Below, piece after piece: positions 16,882 through 26,237 of a stretch of DNA of 64,000 nucleotides. The notes beneath the pieces were generated by a model. The model searched no databases, was not told the DNA's origin, and saw only the letters and a list, made by a program, of their open reading frames with translations. The position numbers were made by a program, and so were the translations under genes. Source of the stretch: Plantactinospora sp040120695 (GTDB taxonomy: Bacteria; Actinomycetota; Actinomycetes; Mycobacteriales; Micromonosporaceae); contig NZ_JBEEAC010000002.1 in the NCBI RefSeq assembly GCF_040120695.1, forward strand, positions 1-64,000, in the 5' to 3' direction. The first letter of the stretch is position 1. Each line of letters begins with the position of its first letter.

Positions 16882-17340
16882 GTCACCTCGCTCAGAGACC
16901 GGGGCGGGCAGCATCCGGCGCGGGCCGGCGCCCTGGGCGGCCAGTTCGTCGCCCGGGTTGTAGAGGTTGCAGCTGCGCAGCGACAGGCAGCCACAGCCGA
17001 TGCAGTTGCTCAGGTTGTCGCGGAGCCGGACCATCAGGTCGATCTTCTCGTCCAGCCGATGGCGCCATTTCGCCGAGAGCCGCGCCCAGTCGGCCTTGGT
17101 CGGGGTACGCCCGTCCGGCAGCTCGGCGAGCGCCGCCCGGATGTCCTCCAGTGACACCCCGAGCTGCTGGGAGATCCGGATGAACGACACCCGGCGCAGC
17201 GCGGCCCGCTCGAAGCGCCGCTGGTTGCCCCCGGTACGCCCGGCCTGGATCAGCCCGAGCCGCTCGTAGTAGCGCAGCGCCGAGGTCGCCACGCCGGAAC
17301 GGGCGGCCAGCTCTCCGATGGTCAGGGCCTCCTGCCGCAC
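16864..17340 (-). CDS. soxR: Redox-sensitive MerR-family activator SoxR
   Basis: 158 residues from ATG 17340. The N-terminal MerR helix-turn-helix (LTIGELAARSGVATSALRYYERLGLI) is followed by a dimerisation helix. The SoxR cysteine cluster CIGCGCLSLRSC (four Cys near residues 113-124) ligates a [2Fe-2S] centre. In actinomycetes SoxR responds to redox-active compounds rather than to superoxide alone. It diverges from the split transketolase across a 75-bp spacer with a MerR-type palindrome. Confidence 0.92.
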   Translation of the reverse strand: MRQEALTIGELAARSGVATSALRYYERLGLIQAGRTGGNQRRFERAALRRVSFIRISQQLGVSLEDIRAALAELPDGRTPTKADWARLSAKWRHRLDEKIDLMVRLRDNLSNCIGCGCLSLRSCNLYNPGDELAAQGAGPRRMLPAPVSERGDSVDGE

Positions 17341-17379
17341 GTCATCCCCCTCGTCATGCCTTCGCGATCCTCTGCTCTT

Positions 17380-17401
17380 GAGTTGAAGCGCACTTCAACT
17401 T
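17380..17401. promoter_or_regulatory. MerR/SoxR-type palindromic operator
   Basis: AGTTGAAG (17381-17388) and CTTCAACT (17393-17400) form a perfect inverted repeat around a 4-bp centre, in the spacer between soxR and the transketolase genes. The geometry fits MerR-family operators placed inside a stretched promoter. SoxR as the binder is inferred from adjacency. Confidence 0.65.
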
Positions 17402-17414
17402 GCAGGGTAGGGGA

Positions 17415-18155
17415 ATGACGACGACAACCGCACCGGGGCGTAGCCCCACCCGGCGATCCGCACCGCAGGTCCGGCGCACCGGCCCGCCGGTCGAACTCGG
17501 GCCGCTGCTACGCCGGCTCACCGGTGACGAGAAACACGCCGCCAGCGCACACTCGACCCTCGACGTGCTCTGGGTGCTCTACGACCGGCTGCTCCGGGTC
17601 TCCCCGGCGACCGTCGACGACCCGGACCGGGACCGATTCCTGCTCTCCAAGGGGCACGGACCGGCCGCGTACTACGCGGTGCTCGCCGCCAAGGAGTTCA
17701 TCCCGGAACACTGGCTCGACGACCTTGCCGGTCCGGAGAGCCGGCTCGGCCACCACCCGGACCGGATGCTGGTCCCGGGGGTCGAGATCGGCACCGGCTC
17801 GCTCGGCCACGGCCTCGGGCTGGGCATCGGCACCGCGCTCGGGCTCCGCGCCCAGGGCCTGACCCAACCCCGGGTGTACGTACTGCTCGGCGACGCCGAA
17901 CTCGACGAGGGATCGAACCACGAGGCGATGGCGTACGCCGGCGCGACCGGGCTCGACAGGCTCACCGCGATCGTGATCGACAACCGGTCCGCCACTCACG
18001 GCTGGCCGGGCGGGATCGCCAGCCGGTTCACCGTGCACGGCTGGTCCGCCGCCACGGTCGACGGCCGGGACCACACCGCGATCGAGAACGCCCTCACCGC
18101 CACCCGACCGGACCGGCCACACGTGGTCGTCGCGGTCGTCGACCCCAAGGAGTGA
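17415..18155 (+). CDS. Transketolase, N-terminal subunit (ThDP-binding)
   Basis: 246 residues from ATG 17415. It carries the thiamine-diphosphate region GDAELDEGSNHEAMAYAG followed by VIDN, and the early transketolase motifs LSKGHGPAAYYAVL and GSLGHGLGLGIG. This is the N-terminal half of a two-gene transketolase; the C-terminal subunit begins 6 bp downstream. Split transketolases often serve secondary pathways rather than the pentose phosphate cycle. Confidence 0.88.
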   Translation: MTTTTAPGRSPTRRSAPQVRRTGPPVELGPLLRRLTGDEKHAASAHSTLDVLWVLYDRLLRVSPATVDDPDRDRFLLSKGHGPAAYYAVLAAKEFIPEHWLDDLAGPESRLGHHPDRMLVPGVEIGTGSLGHGLGLGIGTALGLRAQGLTQPRVYVLLGDAELDEGSNHEAMAYAGATGLDRLTAIVIDNRSATHGWPGGIASRFTVHGWSAATVDGRDHTAIENALTATRPDRPHVVVAVVDPKE

Positions 18156-18161
18156 CCGACG

Positions 18162-19064
18162 ATGCGCGACACCTTCGTCAACACCGCCAGCGCGCTGCTG
18201 GACGACGACCCGCGTACTGCGGTCGTGCTCGCCGACATCTCGGCCTCGGCCTTCGCGCCCACCGCCCGGCGACACCCGGACCGGGTGCTCAACGTCGGCA
18301 TCCGGGAGCAGTTGATGGTCGGGGTGGCCGGCGGGCTCGCCCTGACCGGGCTGCGCCCGATCGTGCACTCGTACGCCACGTTCGCCGTCGACCGGGCGTA
18401 CGAGCAGCTCAAGCTCGATCTCGACCATCAGGGGGTCGGGGCCGTCGTGGTCACCGTCGGCGCGTCGTACGACGGGGCGAGCATGGGCCGCACCCACATG
18501 TCCCCGGGCGACGTGGCCCTGCTCGACACCCTCACCGACTGGACGGTGCACGTGCCCGGGCATCCGGCCGAGGTACCCGAGCTGCTCCGGGCCGCCGCCC
18601 GGCACGACGACCGGGTCTACGTACGGCTCTCCACTCAGGTCAACGAGGGACCGCTGCCCGGGGCCGGACGGCTGGCGGTGGTCCGGCGAGGCTCGGCCGG
18701 CGCCGCCGTGGTGGTGGCGGTCGGCCCGATGCTCCGCCCGGTGCTGGCGGCGGTCGCCGGGCTGGACGTGACGGTCGGATACACCCACACGCCGCGCCCG
18801 TTCGACGTCGTCGGACTCCGGGAACTGGTCGGGGCGGCCAGCTCGGCCGGCACCCCTGCGGCGGTGGTACTGGTCGAGCCGTACCTGGCCGGTACCTCCA
18901 GTGCACTGCTCGGCACCGCGCTGGGCGGGGTACCGCACCGGTCGCTGTCGCTGGGGGTGGGTCGCACCGATCTGCGGCGCTACGGTGAGCCGGCCGACCA
19001 CGCCCGATGGCACGGCCTCGACCCGGCCGGCCTGCGCCGCTCGATCAGCGCTTTCCTCGGGTGA
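18162..19064 (+). CDS. Transketolase, C-terminal subunit
   Basis: 300 residues from ATG 18162, 6 bp after the N-terminal subunit. The pyrimidine-binding domain is recognisable (VLADISASAF, NVGIREQLMVGVAGGLA with the catalytic Glu, HSYATFAVDRAYEQLKLD), followed by a C-terminal transketolase domain. It should form a heteromer with the upstream product. A SoxR-type operator precedes the pair, so redox control is plausible. Confidence 0.88.
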   Translation: MRDTFVNTASALLDDDPRTAVVLADISASAFAPTARRHPDRVLNVGIREQLMVGVAGGLALTGLRPIVHSYATFAVDRAYEQLKLDLDHQGVGAVVVTVGASYDGASMGRTHMSPGDVALLDTLTDWTVHVPGHPAEVPELLRAAARHDDRVYVRLSTQVNEGPLPGAGRLAVVRRGSAGAAVVVAVGPMLRPVLAAVAGLDVTVGYTHTPRPFDVVGLRELVGAASSAGTPAAVVLVEPYLAGTSSALLGTALGGVPHRSLSLGVGRTDLRRYGEPADHARWHGLDPAGLRRSISAFLG

Positions 19065-19408
19065 ACCCGACCCGGTGCCGGGACCGCCAGGCCACCGCCG
19101 TCGGCTCCGGCACCGGCACCGGCGGGTGGACAGCGGCGGGGGTGCCTTTGCGACGGGGCGACGCCCTGCTCTACTCTGCGCCCGGAGCAAGGCGTCTCTG
19201 CGCCGGAGCAAGGGGTCGTCGCTCGCCGAGTCGGAGCCGAGGGGAACGAGGCTGACGTGAACGGATCCGTTGCTGAGCCGAGGATGTACGGGGGCGACCG
19301 GCACGGGCGACGGGGGCCGAGCACTGTGGTCGACGGCACCCTCAGCGGTGGTGACCGGTATCGCCGGGCAGTCCGGCCCCGCGGACCCCGCTCCACCCTC
19401 CCCCGCTG
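19065..19408. other. Intergenic region with a short tandem repeat
   Basis: 344 bp without a supported gene. A ~21-bp direct repeat (CTCTGCGCCCGGAGCAAGG, units near 19174 and 19196) lies in the middle. The rest is high-GC spacer that should hold the promoter of the membrane glycosyltransferase. Confidence 0.45.
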
Positions 19409-21025
19409 ATGAGCACCCCGCCGGCGGTCGAGCAGCAGCCGCGGGCACGGTCCCGGTGGTTGCCGGAGGTACGGGGCCGCGTCGGCCGGGTCACCCGGGG
19501 CGCCTCGTGGACACCCGAGCGGCGTAACCACTGGCTGCTCGTCGGCGTCGCGATGTGCTTCGCCGTCTACGTACTGGTGGTCGTGGGTCTGCGCTATCCC
19601 CTCACGACGGACGAGGCGATCTATCTCAGCCAACTGAACCCGCGGGTACCGGACTACGGGTGGGTCGCCTGGCGTGCGTGGGGGATGCCCATCCTCGCCG
19701 GCCCGGTCGCGCTGATCGATGCCCCGTTGACCGGCGTGCGGGTCTACCTCGTGGCCCTGTCGAGCGTCGGGCTCTTCCTGGCCTTCCGGCCGTGGTTGGC
19801 AGTTTCCCGCCAACCACTGGCGCCGATCGCCGCCGCGCTCTTCGGCGCCACCTCTGCGGCCGCCTACAACGGCCCGTTGGCCCTGCCGAACCTCTACTCC
19901 GCGCTCGCGGCGATCGCCGCGACGGGGTACTTCATGACCTGCCGGCGCGGTGCCGACAACTACCGACGCTCGCTGGTGGGACTGGTCGCGGCGATCGCCA
20001 TCGCGGCCCTGGTACGGCCGAGCGACAGCGTGTGGCTCGTGATGCCGCTCTTCCTGGCCTGGCTCGGGCTGGCCGCCTGGCGGCGACGGGCGGTCTTCGG
20101 GGCACTCGTGCTGGGCCAGGTGGTGGGCTGGGCACCGTGGATCATCGAGTCGATCTTCCGGTTCGAGGGGCCGCTCAACCGGTTGAACCTCTCGTCCGCC
20201 TCGCTCGGCGGCACCCACCTCTATCCCAATCTCGGCATGGTCCGGCTGTACGTACGGCTGTGGAACACCGGTGACCCCCGACCCGTCAGCCTGAACGTGC
20301 CGGTGGAGTTCCGTGGCGGCTCGCCCACGCTCGCGACCGTGCACCTGGCGCCGGCCGGTACCCTCGCGATGATCTGGTGGATCGCCGTGGTCTGCGCGAT
20401 CCTCGCGGGCGTCCTCGGCGCGATTCTCACTCGCCGTCGCCATCAGGGCGGGCTTCCGGTCGTGCTGATGCCCCTGCTCGTCGGCTTGAGCGTCGTCTTT
20501 CCCTACCTCTTCATGATGAGGTACGGCCAGCTCCGGTTCCTGTTGCCGGCGATCGGGCTGCTCGCGCTGCCCGTCGCGGCGGGCCTGATCCAGCTCGGCA
20601 GGTTACCCGGCCCCTCGCGGCGGGTGTTCGCCCCCGGCCTGGCCGTGGTACTCGCGCTCGCGCTCGTCGGCGTCCAGGCGGTCGCGACCCGGCCGTACCG
20701 CGCCTCGGTGGCGAACGCGGACGCCGCCTTCTCGGCACTCATCCGGCTGATCCGGCAGGCCGAGGTGTCGCAGCCGTGCGCGATGGCCGGGGACGGCTCG
20801 TTCAACGTGGCGTACCAGGTCGGGTGCGACCACATCGGCAGGCTCAACCGTCCCGGTGCCGAGGAACCGGCGCGTGTCGCCTCGGCGCGGGGCCGCGGGG
20901 AGACGGTCGTGATCGCGCTGCGGGAAGCCCCGCCCGCCGGCACCTTCATGGACGGGTGGCGACTGGTGACCGGCGACGTTCCCGGCCAGCGGGCACCCTG
21001 GTTCGTCTACCTGCCGCCGGTCTAG
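19409..21025 (+). CDS. Polytopic GT-C glycosyltransferase (ArnT/PMT-like)
   Basis: 538 residues from ATG 19409 with about 10-12 hydrophobic segments (LLVGVAMCFAVYVLVVVG, VYLVALSSVGLFLAFRPWL, VVLMPLLVGLSVVFPYLFMM, VFAPGLAVVLALALVGVQ). The first extracellular loop has LTTDEAIYLSQ, with the Asp-Glu pair typical of GT-C enzymes that use polyprenyl-phosphate sugars. A soluble C-terminal domain is likely outside. A convergent DPM1-like glycosyltransferase, the type that makes such donors, lies 35 bp away, so the two may act in one pathway. No ribosome-binding site is obvious at this ATG. Confidence 0.75.
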   Translation: MSTPPAVEQQPRARSRWLPEVRGRVGRVTRGASWTPERRNHWLLVGVAMCFAVYVLVVVGLRYPLTTDEAIYLSQLNPRVPDYGWVAWRAWGMPILAGPVALIDAPLTGVRVYLVALSSVGLFLAFRPWLAVSRQPLAPIAAALFGATSAAAYNGPLALPNLYSALAAIAATGYFMTCRRGADNYRRSLVGLVAAIAIAALVRPSDSVWLVMPLFLAWLGLAAWRRRAVFGALVLGQVVGWAPWIIESIFRFEGPLNRLNLSSASLGGTHLYPNLGMVRLYVRLWNTGDPRPVSLNVPVEFRGGSPTLATVHLAPAGTLAMIWWIAVVCAILAGVLGAILTRRRHQGGLPVVLMPLLVGLSVVFPYLFMMRYGQLRFLLPAIGLLALPVAAGLIQLGRLPGPSRRVFAPGLAVVLALALVGVQAVATRPYRASVANADAAFSALIRLIRQAEVSQPCAMAGDGSFNVAYQVGCDHIGRLNRPGAEEPARVASARGRGETVVIALREAPPAGTFMDGWRLVTGDVPGQRAPWFVYLPPV

Positions 21026-21060
21026 CGTTGCGAAGGGTACCGGAGGCACGAACGGTTCGG

Positions 21061-21777
21061 TCAGCGCCCGTCCGACGGGATCCGGCGCCGGGTACGTTCG
21101 CGACCGAGGATGAGCAGCGCCTCGACGCCGTCCTTCCAGGTGATCTTCTTGCCCTCGTCCCGACCCCGTGCCCGGTAACTGATCGGCACCTCGTACGGGC
21201 GGATGCGCCGACGCAGCAGCTTGCCAGTCACCTCCGCCTCCATCCCGAAGCCCCGGGAACGGACGTCGAGCGAGCGGTACAGCGCGACCGGCATCAGTTT
21301 GAAGCAGGTCTCCAGGTCGCCGATGTAGGAGTTGAACAGCACGTTCGCGGCGGTGGTGACGGCCTTGTTGCCCATCACGTACCAGAAGCTGTATGCGCTG
21401 TGACTACCGAACGTCCTGTTTCCGTAAACCACCGTCGCCCGGCCGTCCAGCACCGGCGCCAGCAGCTTGGGAATGTCCTGCGGGTCGTACTCGAGGTCGG
21501 CGTCGAGGATCACCATGTACTCGCCCTCGGCGCTGTCGACGGCGGTCTTGATCGCCGCGCCCTTGCCGGCGTTACGCGGATGGGTGATCACCCGTAGCCG
21601 GGTGTCGTCGGCCCGTTCGAGGATCTCCGCAGTAGCATCACGGCTGCCGTCGTTGACCACGACAAGCTCGATCTCGCATGGATAATCGACCGCAAGGGCC
21701 TGCTTGAGGGCGTCCGCGATGCGTTCTTCCTCGTTGTAGACCGGCATTAGGATCGAGAGCTTCACGGGGATCTCCAC
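21061..21777 (-). CDS. GT2 glycosyltransferase, polyprenyl-phosphate mannosyl/glucosyl type
   Basis: 238 residues from ATG 21777. GT-A fold motifs: LSILMPVYNEEERI, VVNDGSRDAT, NAGKGAAIKTAVDSAEGEYMVILDADLEYDP with the DAD metal-binding motif. There are no transmembrane helices, as in soluble DPM1-type synthases that load a sugar onto polyprenyl phosphate. It converges on the GT-C gene, a plausible acceptor enzyme. Confidence 0.87.
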   Translation of the reverse strand: MEIPVKLSILMPVYNEEERIADALKQALAVDYPCEIELVVVNDGSRDATAEILERADDTRLRVITHPRNAGKGAAIKTAVDSAEGEYMVILDADLEYDPQDIPKLLAPVLDGRATVVYGNRTFGSHSAYSFWYVMGNKAVTTAANVLFNSYIGDLETCFKLMPVALYRSLDVRSRGFGMEAEVTGKLLRRRIRPYEVPISYRARGRDEGKKITWKDGVEALLILGRERTRRRIPSDGR

Positions 21778-21971
21778 GGCGCCGACGACGAAACGGGCCT
21801 AGCCTAGCTCGAACACGGCCCTGCGCCATGCCCGGCGTCCGTCCCCATTTCCTGGACCTCCCCCGACCGGCGAGGATCGACGAGGACTCTCCCCTGCGCC
21901 CGGCGGACCATGCCGGCCGGAATCGGTGCGGAATCGGGTACCAATCCGGTCCGGGCGATCCGGTCGGTGTC

Positions 21972-22547
21972 TCAGATCGCCACGACGGGGCTCAGCCGCG
22001 GCGCGCGGGCCGGGGTGGCCAGTCGGGCCGGCGGGGTCACCGCCACGGTCGGGACCGGTCGGTGCTGGGCACGGACGGCTGGCCGGTCCATCAGCGCGGC
22101 GGAGTTCGCCACCCCGGACCGGGCCGCCATCTTCGGCCGGAACACCTGGCTGAACAGGGCGTCGAGCTGCCACATCTGGCTGGGCCGGTCGGCCCGGATC
22201 AGAAAGCGCTCGCGTACGCCGTCGACGGCGGTCGCGGCCAGCTCGACCATCGAAGCCCGCGAGTCGGGGTTCCACGCGACGTTGTTGAGGTGCCGCAGCT
22301 CGGTATTGAGGTGCAGGCGCATCCGGTGCAGCAGGCGGGTCTGCTCGGTGACCACCAGCCGGCGGCTGGTGAGCAGCAGCAGGCAGCCGTGCGCGGGCTG
22401 TTCCGGGCGGGTGCACCGGGTCACCAGTACCGTGATCTCGCCGGCCGGTACGCAGTTGCGCAGCAACGACAGGTGCCGGCTCACGGTCGGGCTGGCCACC
22501 CCGGTCTCGGCGGCGGCCGGTAGGAACGTTCGACAGAACACATCCAC
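21972..22547 (-). CDS. Conserved protein with PH-like beta region
   Basis: 191 residues from ATG 22547. Residues ~45-145 read as a small beta-domain (GCLLLLTSRRLVVTEQTRLL, HLNNVAWNPDSRASMVEL, RERFLIRADRPSQMWQLDALFSQVF) of the bacterial PH-like type found in actinomycete hypotheticals. The last 50 residues are Pro/Ala-rich. Function unknown. Confidence 0.6.
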   Translation of the reverse strand: MDVFCRTFLPAAAETGVASPTVSRHLSLLRNCVPAGEITVLVTRCTRPEQPAHGCLLLLTSRRLVVTEQTRLLHRMRLHLNTELRHLNNVAWNPDSRASMVELAATAVDGVRERFLIRADRPSQMWQLDALFSQVFRPKMAARSGVANSAALMDRPAVRAQHRPVPTVAVTPPARLATPARAPRLSPVVAI

Positions 22548-22606
22548 ACCTCCTCCAACGAGAACCGGCCGGGGATGACGCGGTCAAGGCATGGATGAGA
22601 ATGAAC

Positions 22607-23800
22607 TTATAGAAGTTCCACGATGGTTGCGTTGGCCATCCCGCCGCCCTCGCACATGGTCTGGAGGCCGTACCGGACGTCGTGGTCGCGCATGTACTGG
22701 AGCATCGTGGTCATGATCCGGGCGCCGGAGCCGCCGAGCGGATGGCCGAGGGCGATCGCGCCACCCCGGGGGTTGAGCCGGGCCGGGTCCGCCCCGGTCT
22801 CGGCCAGCCAGGCGAGCGGCACCGGGGCGAAGGCCTCGTTGACCTCGTACACCCCGATCTCCTCGATGGCGAGCCCGGCCCGACGCAGCGCCCTGGCGGT
22901 GGCCGGGATGGGCGCGGTGAGCATCAGTACCGGATCGTCGGCGGTGACCACGGCGGTGTGGATCCGGGCCAGCGGGCGCAGTCCGTGCCGGCGGGCCCAG
23001 TCGGAAGTGGTCACCGCGAGCGCGGCCGCACCGTCGGAGATCTGCGAGGCGGAGCCGGCGGTGACCACCCCGTCGGCCCGGAACGGCGTCTTCAGCCCAC
23101 CCAGCCGCTCCAGGCTGGTGTCCCGGCGGATCCCCTCGTCGGCGACGACCTTGGTTCCGTCCGGTACGACCACCGGGACGATCTCCGAGGTGAAGGCACC
23201 GGCGTCCTGCGCGGCGGCCGCCTTCTCGTGACTGGCCAGCGCGTACTCGTCGAGTTGCCGCCGGGTCAGTTCCCACCGGGCGGCGATCAACTCCGCGCCG
23301 ACGCCCTGGTTGAACGGCACCGGATCGTCGGCGGCGAAGCCGGGCGTACCCCGGTAGCGGTCGCGGACCCGGTCGCCGTAGGGCAGACCGGTGCCGGTCG
23401 AGCCGCCGCCCGGCGCGATGCTGCTGCCCATCGGCACCCGGGTCATCGACTCCACGCCACCGGCGACCACCAGGTCGGCCTGGCCGGAGGCGACCGCCGC
23501 CGCCGCGAAGTGCAGCGCCTGCTGGCTCGACCCGCACTGCCGGTCGAGGGTGGTGCCGGGCACCGACTCCGGCCAGCCGGCGGCGAGTACGGCGTTCCGG
23601 CCGACGTTCCAGGCCTGCTCACCGACCTGGGAGACACAGCCCCAGATCACGTCGTCCACCTCGGCCGGGTCCAGCCCGGTACGTTCGGCGAGCGCCGTGA
23701 GCACCCGCGCCGAGAGGTCGACCGGATGCACGGTGGCGAGTGCTCCGCCGCGCCGTCCGACCGGGGTCCGTACCGCACCGACGATGACCGCGTCCGCCAT
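22607..23800 (-). CDS. Thiolase (acetyl-CoA acetyltransferase family)
   Basis: 397 residues from ATG 23800, full length for a thiolase. The nucleophile Cys lies in LDRQCGSSQQALH (residue ~88). The downstream motifs are NEAFAPVPLAW, GGAIALGHPLGGSGAR with the catalytic His, and CEGGGMANA with the second Cys. It catalyses acyl-CoA thiolysis or condensation; chain length cannot be told. No beta-oxidation partner lies next to it. Confidence 0.9.
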   Translation of the reverse strand: MADAVIVGAVRTPVGRRGGALATVHPVDLSARVLTALAERTGLDPAEVDDVIWGCVSQVGEQAWNVGRNAVLAAGWPESVPGTTLDRQCGSSQQALHFAAAAVASGQADLVVAGGVESMTRVPMGSSIAPGGGSTGTGLPYGDRVRDRYRGTPGFAADDPVPFNQGVGAELIAARWELTRRQLDEYALASHEKAAAAQDAGAFTSEIVPVVVPDGTKVVADEGIRRDTSLERLGGLKTPFRADGVVTAGSASQISDGAAALAVTTSDWARRHGLRPLARIHTAVVTADDPVLMLTAPIPATARALRRAGLAIEEIGVYEVNEAFAPVPLAWLAETGADPARLNPRGGAIALGHPLGGSGARIMTTMLQYMRDHDVRYGLQTMCEGGGMANATIVELL

Positions 23801-23917
23801 GTCTACTCCCCAGTAACTTGGCTAACCCCGATACTACGTCGTCGCCGGGTGGCGATCGAACCCGGACCGGAGACAGGCGACCCGGACCGCCGCGGATGGC
23901 GGTGGCATCCTGGATCC

Positions 23918-24361
23918 GTGCACTCCGAACCGGACACTCCCGCACGGCGCTGGCGCGTCGAGATCGCGCTGCCGGTGTGCAAGCTGGGTGGCGCGGCCCT
24001 CTTCGTCACGCTCGGCGCCCTCTTCTCCGACGGCGACCCGGTACGCCTCGGCGCCGGTCTGCTGGTCGGAGCCGTCCTGCTCGGCTGGGGCGTACGGGAC
24101 CTGGTGGCGCCGGTCCGGCTCGCGGTCGACCCCGGCGGGGTCACCGTGATCCAGGGCTTCGCCGGGCGGCGGCGCATCCCGTGGGCGGAGATCGAACGGA
24201 TCACCGTCGACACCCGGCCCCGCCTCGGGCTGGCGACCGAGATGCTGGAGATCGACCGAGGCGCCTCGCTGCACCTGTTCAGCCGGTACGACCTCGGGGT
24301 CGCACCGCGCGAGGTCGCCGAGGTGCTGCACGCGGTACGCGAGGGCGGCCCGGCGTACTGA
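23918..24361 (+). CDS. Two-TM protein with PH-like domain
   Basis: 147 residues from GTG 23918. Two hydrophobic stretches (LGGAALFVTLGALF and LGAGLLVGAVLLGWGV) are followed by a PH-like region (LAVDPGGVTVIQGFAGRRRIPWAEIERI), as in bPH_6-type actinomycete membrane proteins. Function unknown. Confidence 0.75.
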   Translation: MHSEPDTPARRWRVEIALPVCKLGGAALFVTLGALFSDGDPVRLGAGLLVGAVLLGWGVRDLVAPVRLAVDPGGVTVIQGFAGRRRIPWAEIERITVDTRPRLGLATEMLEIDRGASLHLFSRYDLGVAPREVAEVLHAVREGGPAY

Positions 24362-24461
24362 GCCGTCGCACCGCCGGAGCCGGCCTCCGGGTCGGCGGAC
24401 ACCGACGCCACCCCGGCGCGGCGACCACGGTGCGAGCCCGGCTGCCGGTGGATGCGGGCCG

Positions 24462-24533
24462 GGGCAATGATGCGATTCCGGGTGAGGATGCGAGTCCGGG
24501 CAATGATGCGAGTCCGGGCGAGGATGCGGGCTG
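24462..24533. repeat. Four 18-bp tandem repeats just past the rhomboid stop
   Basis: Units starting at 24462, 24480, 24498 and 24516 alternate between GGGCAATGATGCGAKTCC and GGGYGAGGATGCGRGTCC. The array ends 2 bp from the stop codon of the minus-strand rhomboid gene (24536). Confidence 0.85.
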
Positions 24534-24535
24534 GC

Positions 24536-25447
24536 TCAGGCGAGCAGGGTGGCGGACTGCATCAGGGTCAGCCCGGCCAGTACCAGGCCGATGACCGCAC
24601 CGCCACCGACCTGGAAGAGTGTGCGGCGGGACCGGGGCGCGTAGGCCAGCACCAGGGCCATCGCCGCCCCCGCGGTCAGCCCGCCCAGGTGACCGGCGAT
24701 GGAGATCCCGGGTACGGCGAAGGTGAAGACCAGGTTGATCACGAGAATCGGGATCACCGACGAGGTGTCCCGACCCAGTCGACGCATGATCACGAAGAGC
24801 GCGGCGAAGAGCCCGAAGATCGCCGTCGACGCGCCGACCGTGCGGGCGTTCACCGGGCTGAACAGGTAGGCCGCGACGTTTCCACCCACCCCGGCGACCA
24901 GATAGAGCGCCAGGAACCGCAGCGGACCGAGGACGGCCTCCAGGGACCGGCCGAGCACCCAGAGCGCCCACATGTTCATCAACAGGTGCAGCAGCCCGTA
25001 GTGCAGAAACATCGCGGTGAAGAGCCGGTAGTACTCACCCGCGGCGATGCCCTCCTCGGCGCCGAACGGGCCGAACCGGTCCAGGCCGAGCACGGCTCCC
25101 CAGGAGGTCAGCGGGGTCGGCCCGCCGAGCAGGCCGCCGAAGCCGGCCCCGGCCACCGCGTCGCCGCCCCGGGCGCTGTAGATGGAGATCAGGATCAGCG
25201 CGACGTTGATCGCGATCAGCGTCTTGGTGACGTAGCCCTGGCGGCCGGCGGCACCGCCGCCGAAGGCGGTGCGCGCCGGCCGTTGCCCGCGGCGGCCCTC
25301 CGCCACGCACTCCGGGCACTGGTGTCCGACCGAGGCCTCCCGCATGCAGTCGGGGCAGATCGGGCGGTTACACCGGGTGCACCGGACGTAGGTCTCCCGG
25401 GAGGGGTGGCGGTAACAGACCGGTGTGGTCGGCGGCGACTCGCTCAT
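24536..25447 (-). CDS. Rhomboid intramembrane serine protease with N-terminal zinc finger
   Basis: 303 residues from ATG 25447. Residues ~10-50 are a B-box-like zinc-binding head (CYRHPSRETYVRCTRCNRPICPDC, then HQCPEC). The rhomboid core follows: HLLMNMWALWVLGRSLE, catalytic Ser in VGASTAIFGLFAA (usual GxSG is here GAST), and the catalytic His in IAGHLGGLTAGAA. Six or seven transmembrane helices. The family cleaves membrane proteins; the substrate is unknown. Zinc-finger rhomboids are typical of actinobacteria. Confidence 0.9.
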   Translation of the reverse strand: MSESPPTTPVCYRHPSRETYVRCTRCNRPICPDCMREASVGHQCPECVAEGRRGQRPARTAFGGGAAGRQGYVTKTLIAINVALILISIYSARGGDAVAGAGFGGLLGGPTPLTSWGAVLGLDRFGPFGAEEGIAAGEYYRLFTAMFLHYGLLHLLMNMWALWVLGRSLEAVLGPLRFLALYLVAGVGGNVAAYLFSPVNARTVGASTAIFGLFAALFVIMRRLGRDTSSVIPILVINLVFTFAVPGISIAGHLGGLTAGAAMALVLAYAPRSRRTLFQVGGGAVIGLVLAGLTLMQSATLLA

Positions 25448-25517
25448 GCCGCTCCTCCGCTCATGCCCGACCTCCGCCCGCTACGACTCATGCCGGCAAA
25501 GGTACCCGGGATCGACG

Positions 25518-26048
25518 TCAGCCGTCTTTACGCTCGATCTCGACGCGCTCGATGACCACGTCCTGGATCGGCCGGTCCTGGGCACCTGTCGGGGTGTTGG
25601 CGATCGAGTCGACGACCTTCGCCGACGCCTCGTCGGCGACCTGACCGAAGATGGTGTGCCGGTTGTTCAGGTGCGGGGTCGGCGCGACGGTGATGAAGAA
25701 CTGCGAGCCGTTGGTGCCCGGGCCGGCGTTCGCCATGGCGAGCAGGTACGGCCGGTCGAACCGCAGGTCCGGGTGGAACTCGTCGGCGAAGTTGTAGCCC
25801 GGGCCACCCCGGCCGGTGCCGGTCGGGTCACCCATCTGGATCATGAATCCGCTGATCACCCGGTGCGAGACGGTGCCGTCGTAGTACGGTCCGCTGCCCG
25901 GCTGGCCGGTACGCGGGTCGGTGTACTGCCGGGTCCCCTCGGCCAGTTCCACGAAGTTCCGCACGGTCTTCGGGGCGTGGTTCGGAAACAGTTCCAGCCG
26001 GATCGGGCCGGCGTTGGTGTGCAGGGTTGCGTAGGCGGCCTCGGCCAC
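25518..26048 (-). CDS. Cyclophilin-type peptidyl-prolyl isomerase
   Basis: 176 residues from GTG 26048, chosen because GAGGAG lies 6 bp upstream. The full cyclophilin core is present: NHAPKTVRNFVELA, SHRVISGFMIQMGDPTGTGRGGPGY, ANAGPGTNGSQFFITVAPTPHLN, HTIFGQV. Cytoplasmic prolyl isomerase assisting folding. Confidence 0.93.
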   Translation of the reverse strand: MAEAAYATLHTNAGPIRLELFPNHAPKTVRNFVELAEGTRQYTDPRTGQPGSGPYYDGTVSHRVISGFMIQMGDPTGTGRGGPGYNFADEFHPDLRFDRPYLLAMANAGPGTNGSQFFITVAPTPHLNNRHTIFGQVADEASAKVVDSIANTPTGAQDRPIQDVVIERVEIERKDG

Positions 26049-26237
26049 GAGTACTCCTCGATCGAGTTGCCGCCGGCCGCGTGGTGCCGACCGACGGGAC
26101 GGTCCGCCGGCCAGGAGGCACGGGCCGGCGCTGGTAGGTGTTTCTATGCGGATCCTCCCATGTGCCCGTTCTGGCAGTGCGAGCGCATCCGAGGGTGCAG
26201 GATGACGGAGGAACAACACCCAAGGAGGTGGGGACCG

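Noticed and set aside
17508..19448. 646-codon minus-strand frame
   Set aside because: Antisense to both transketolase subunits; low-complexity composition and no domain.
24462..24533. Repeat array considered as CRISPR
   Set aside because: Units are 18 bp and contiguous with no spacers, and no cas gene is present. No CRISPR array was seen anywhere in the window.
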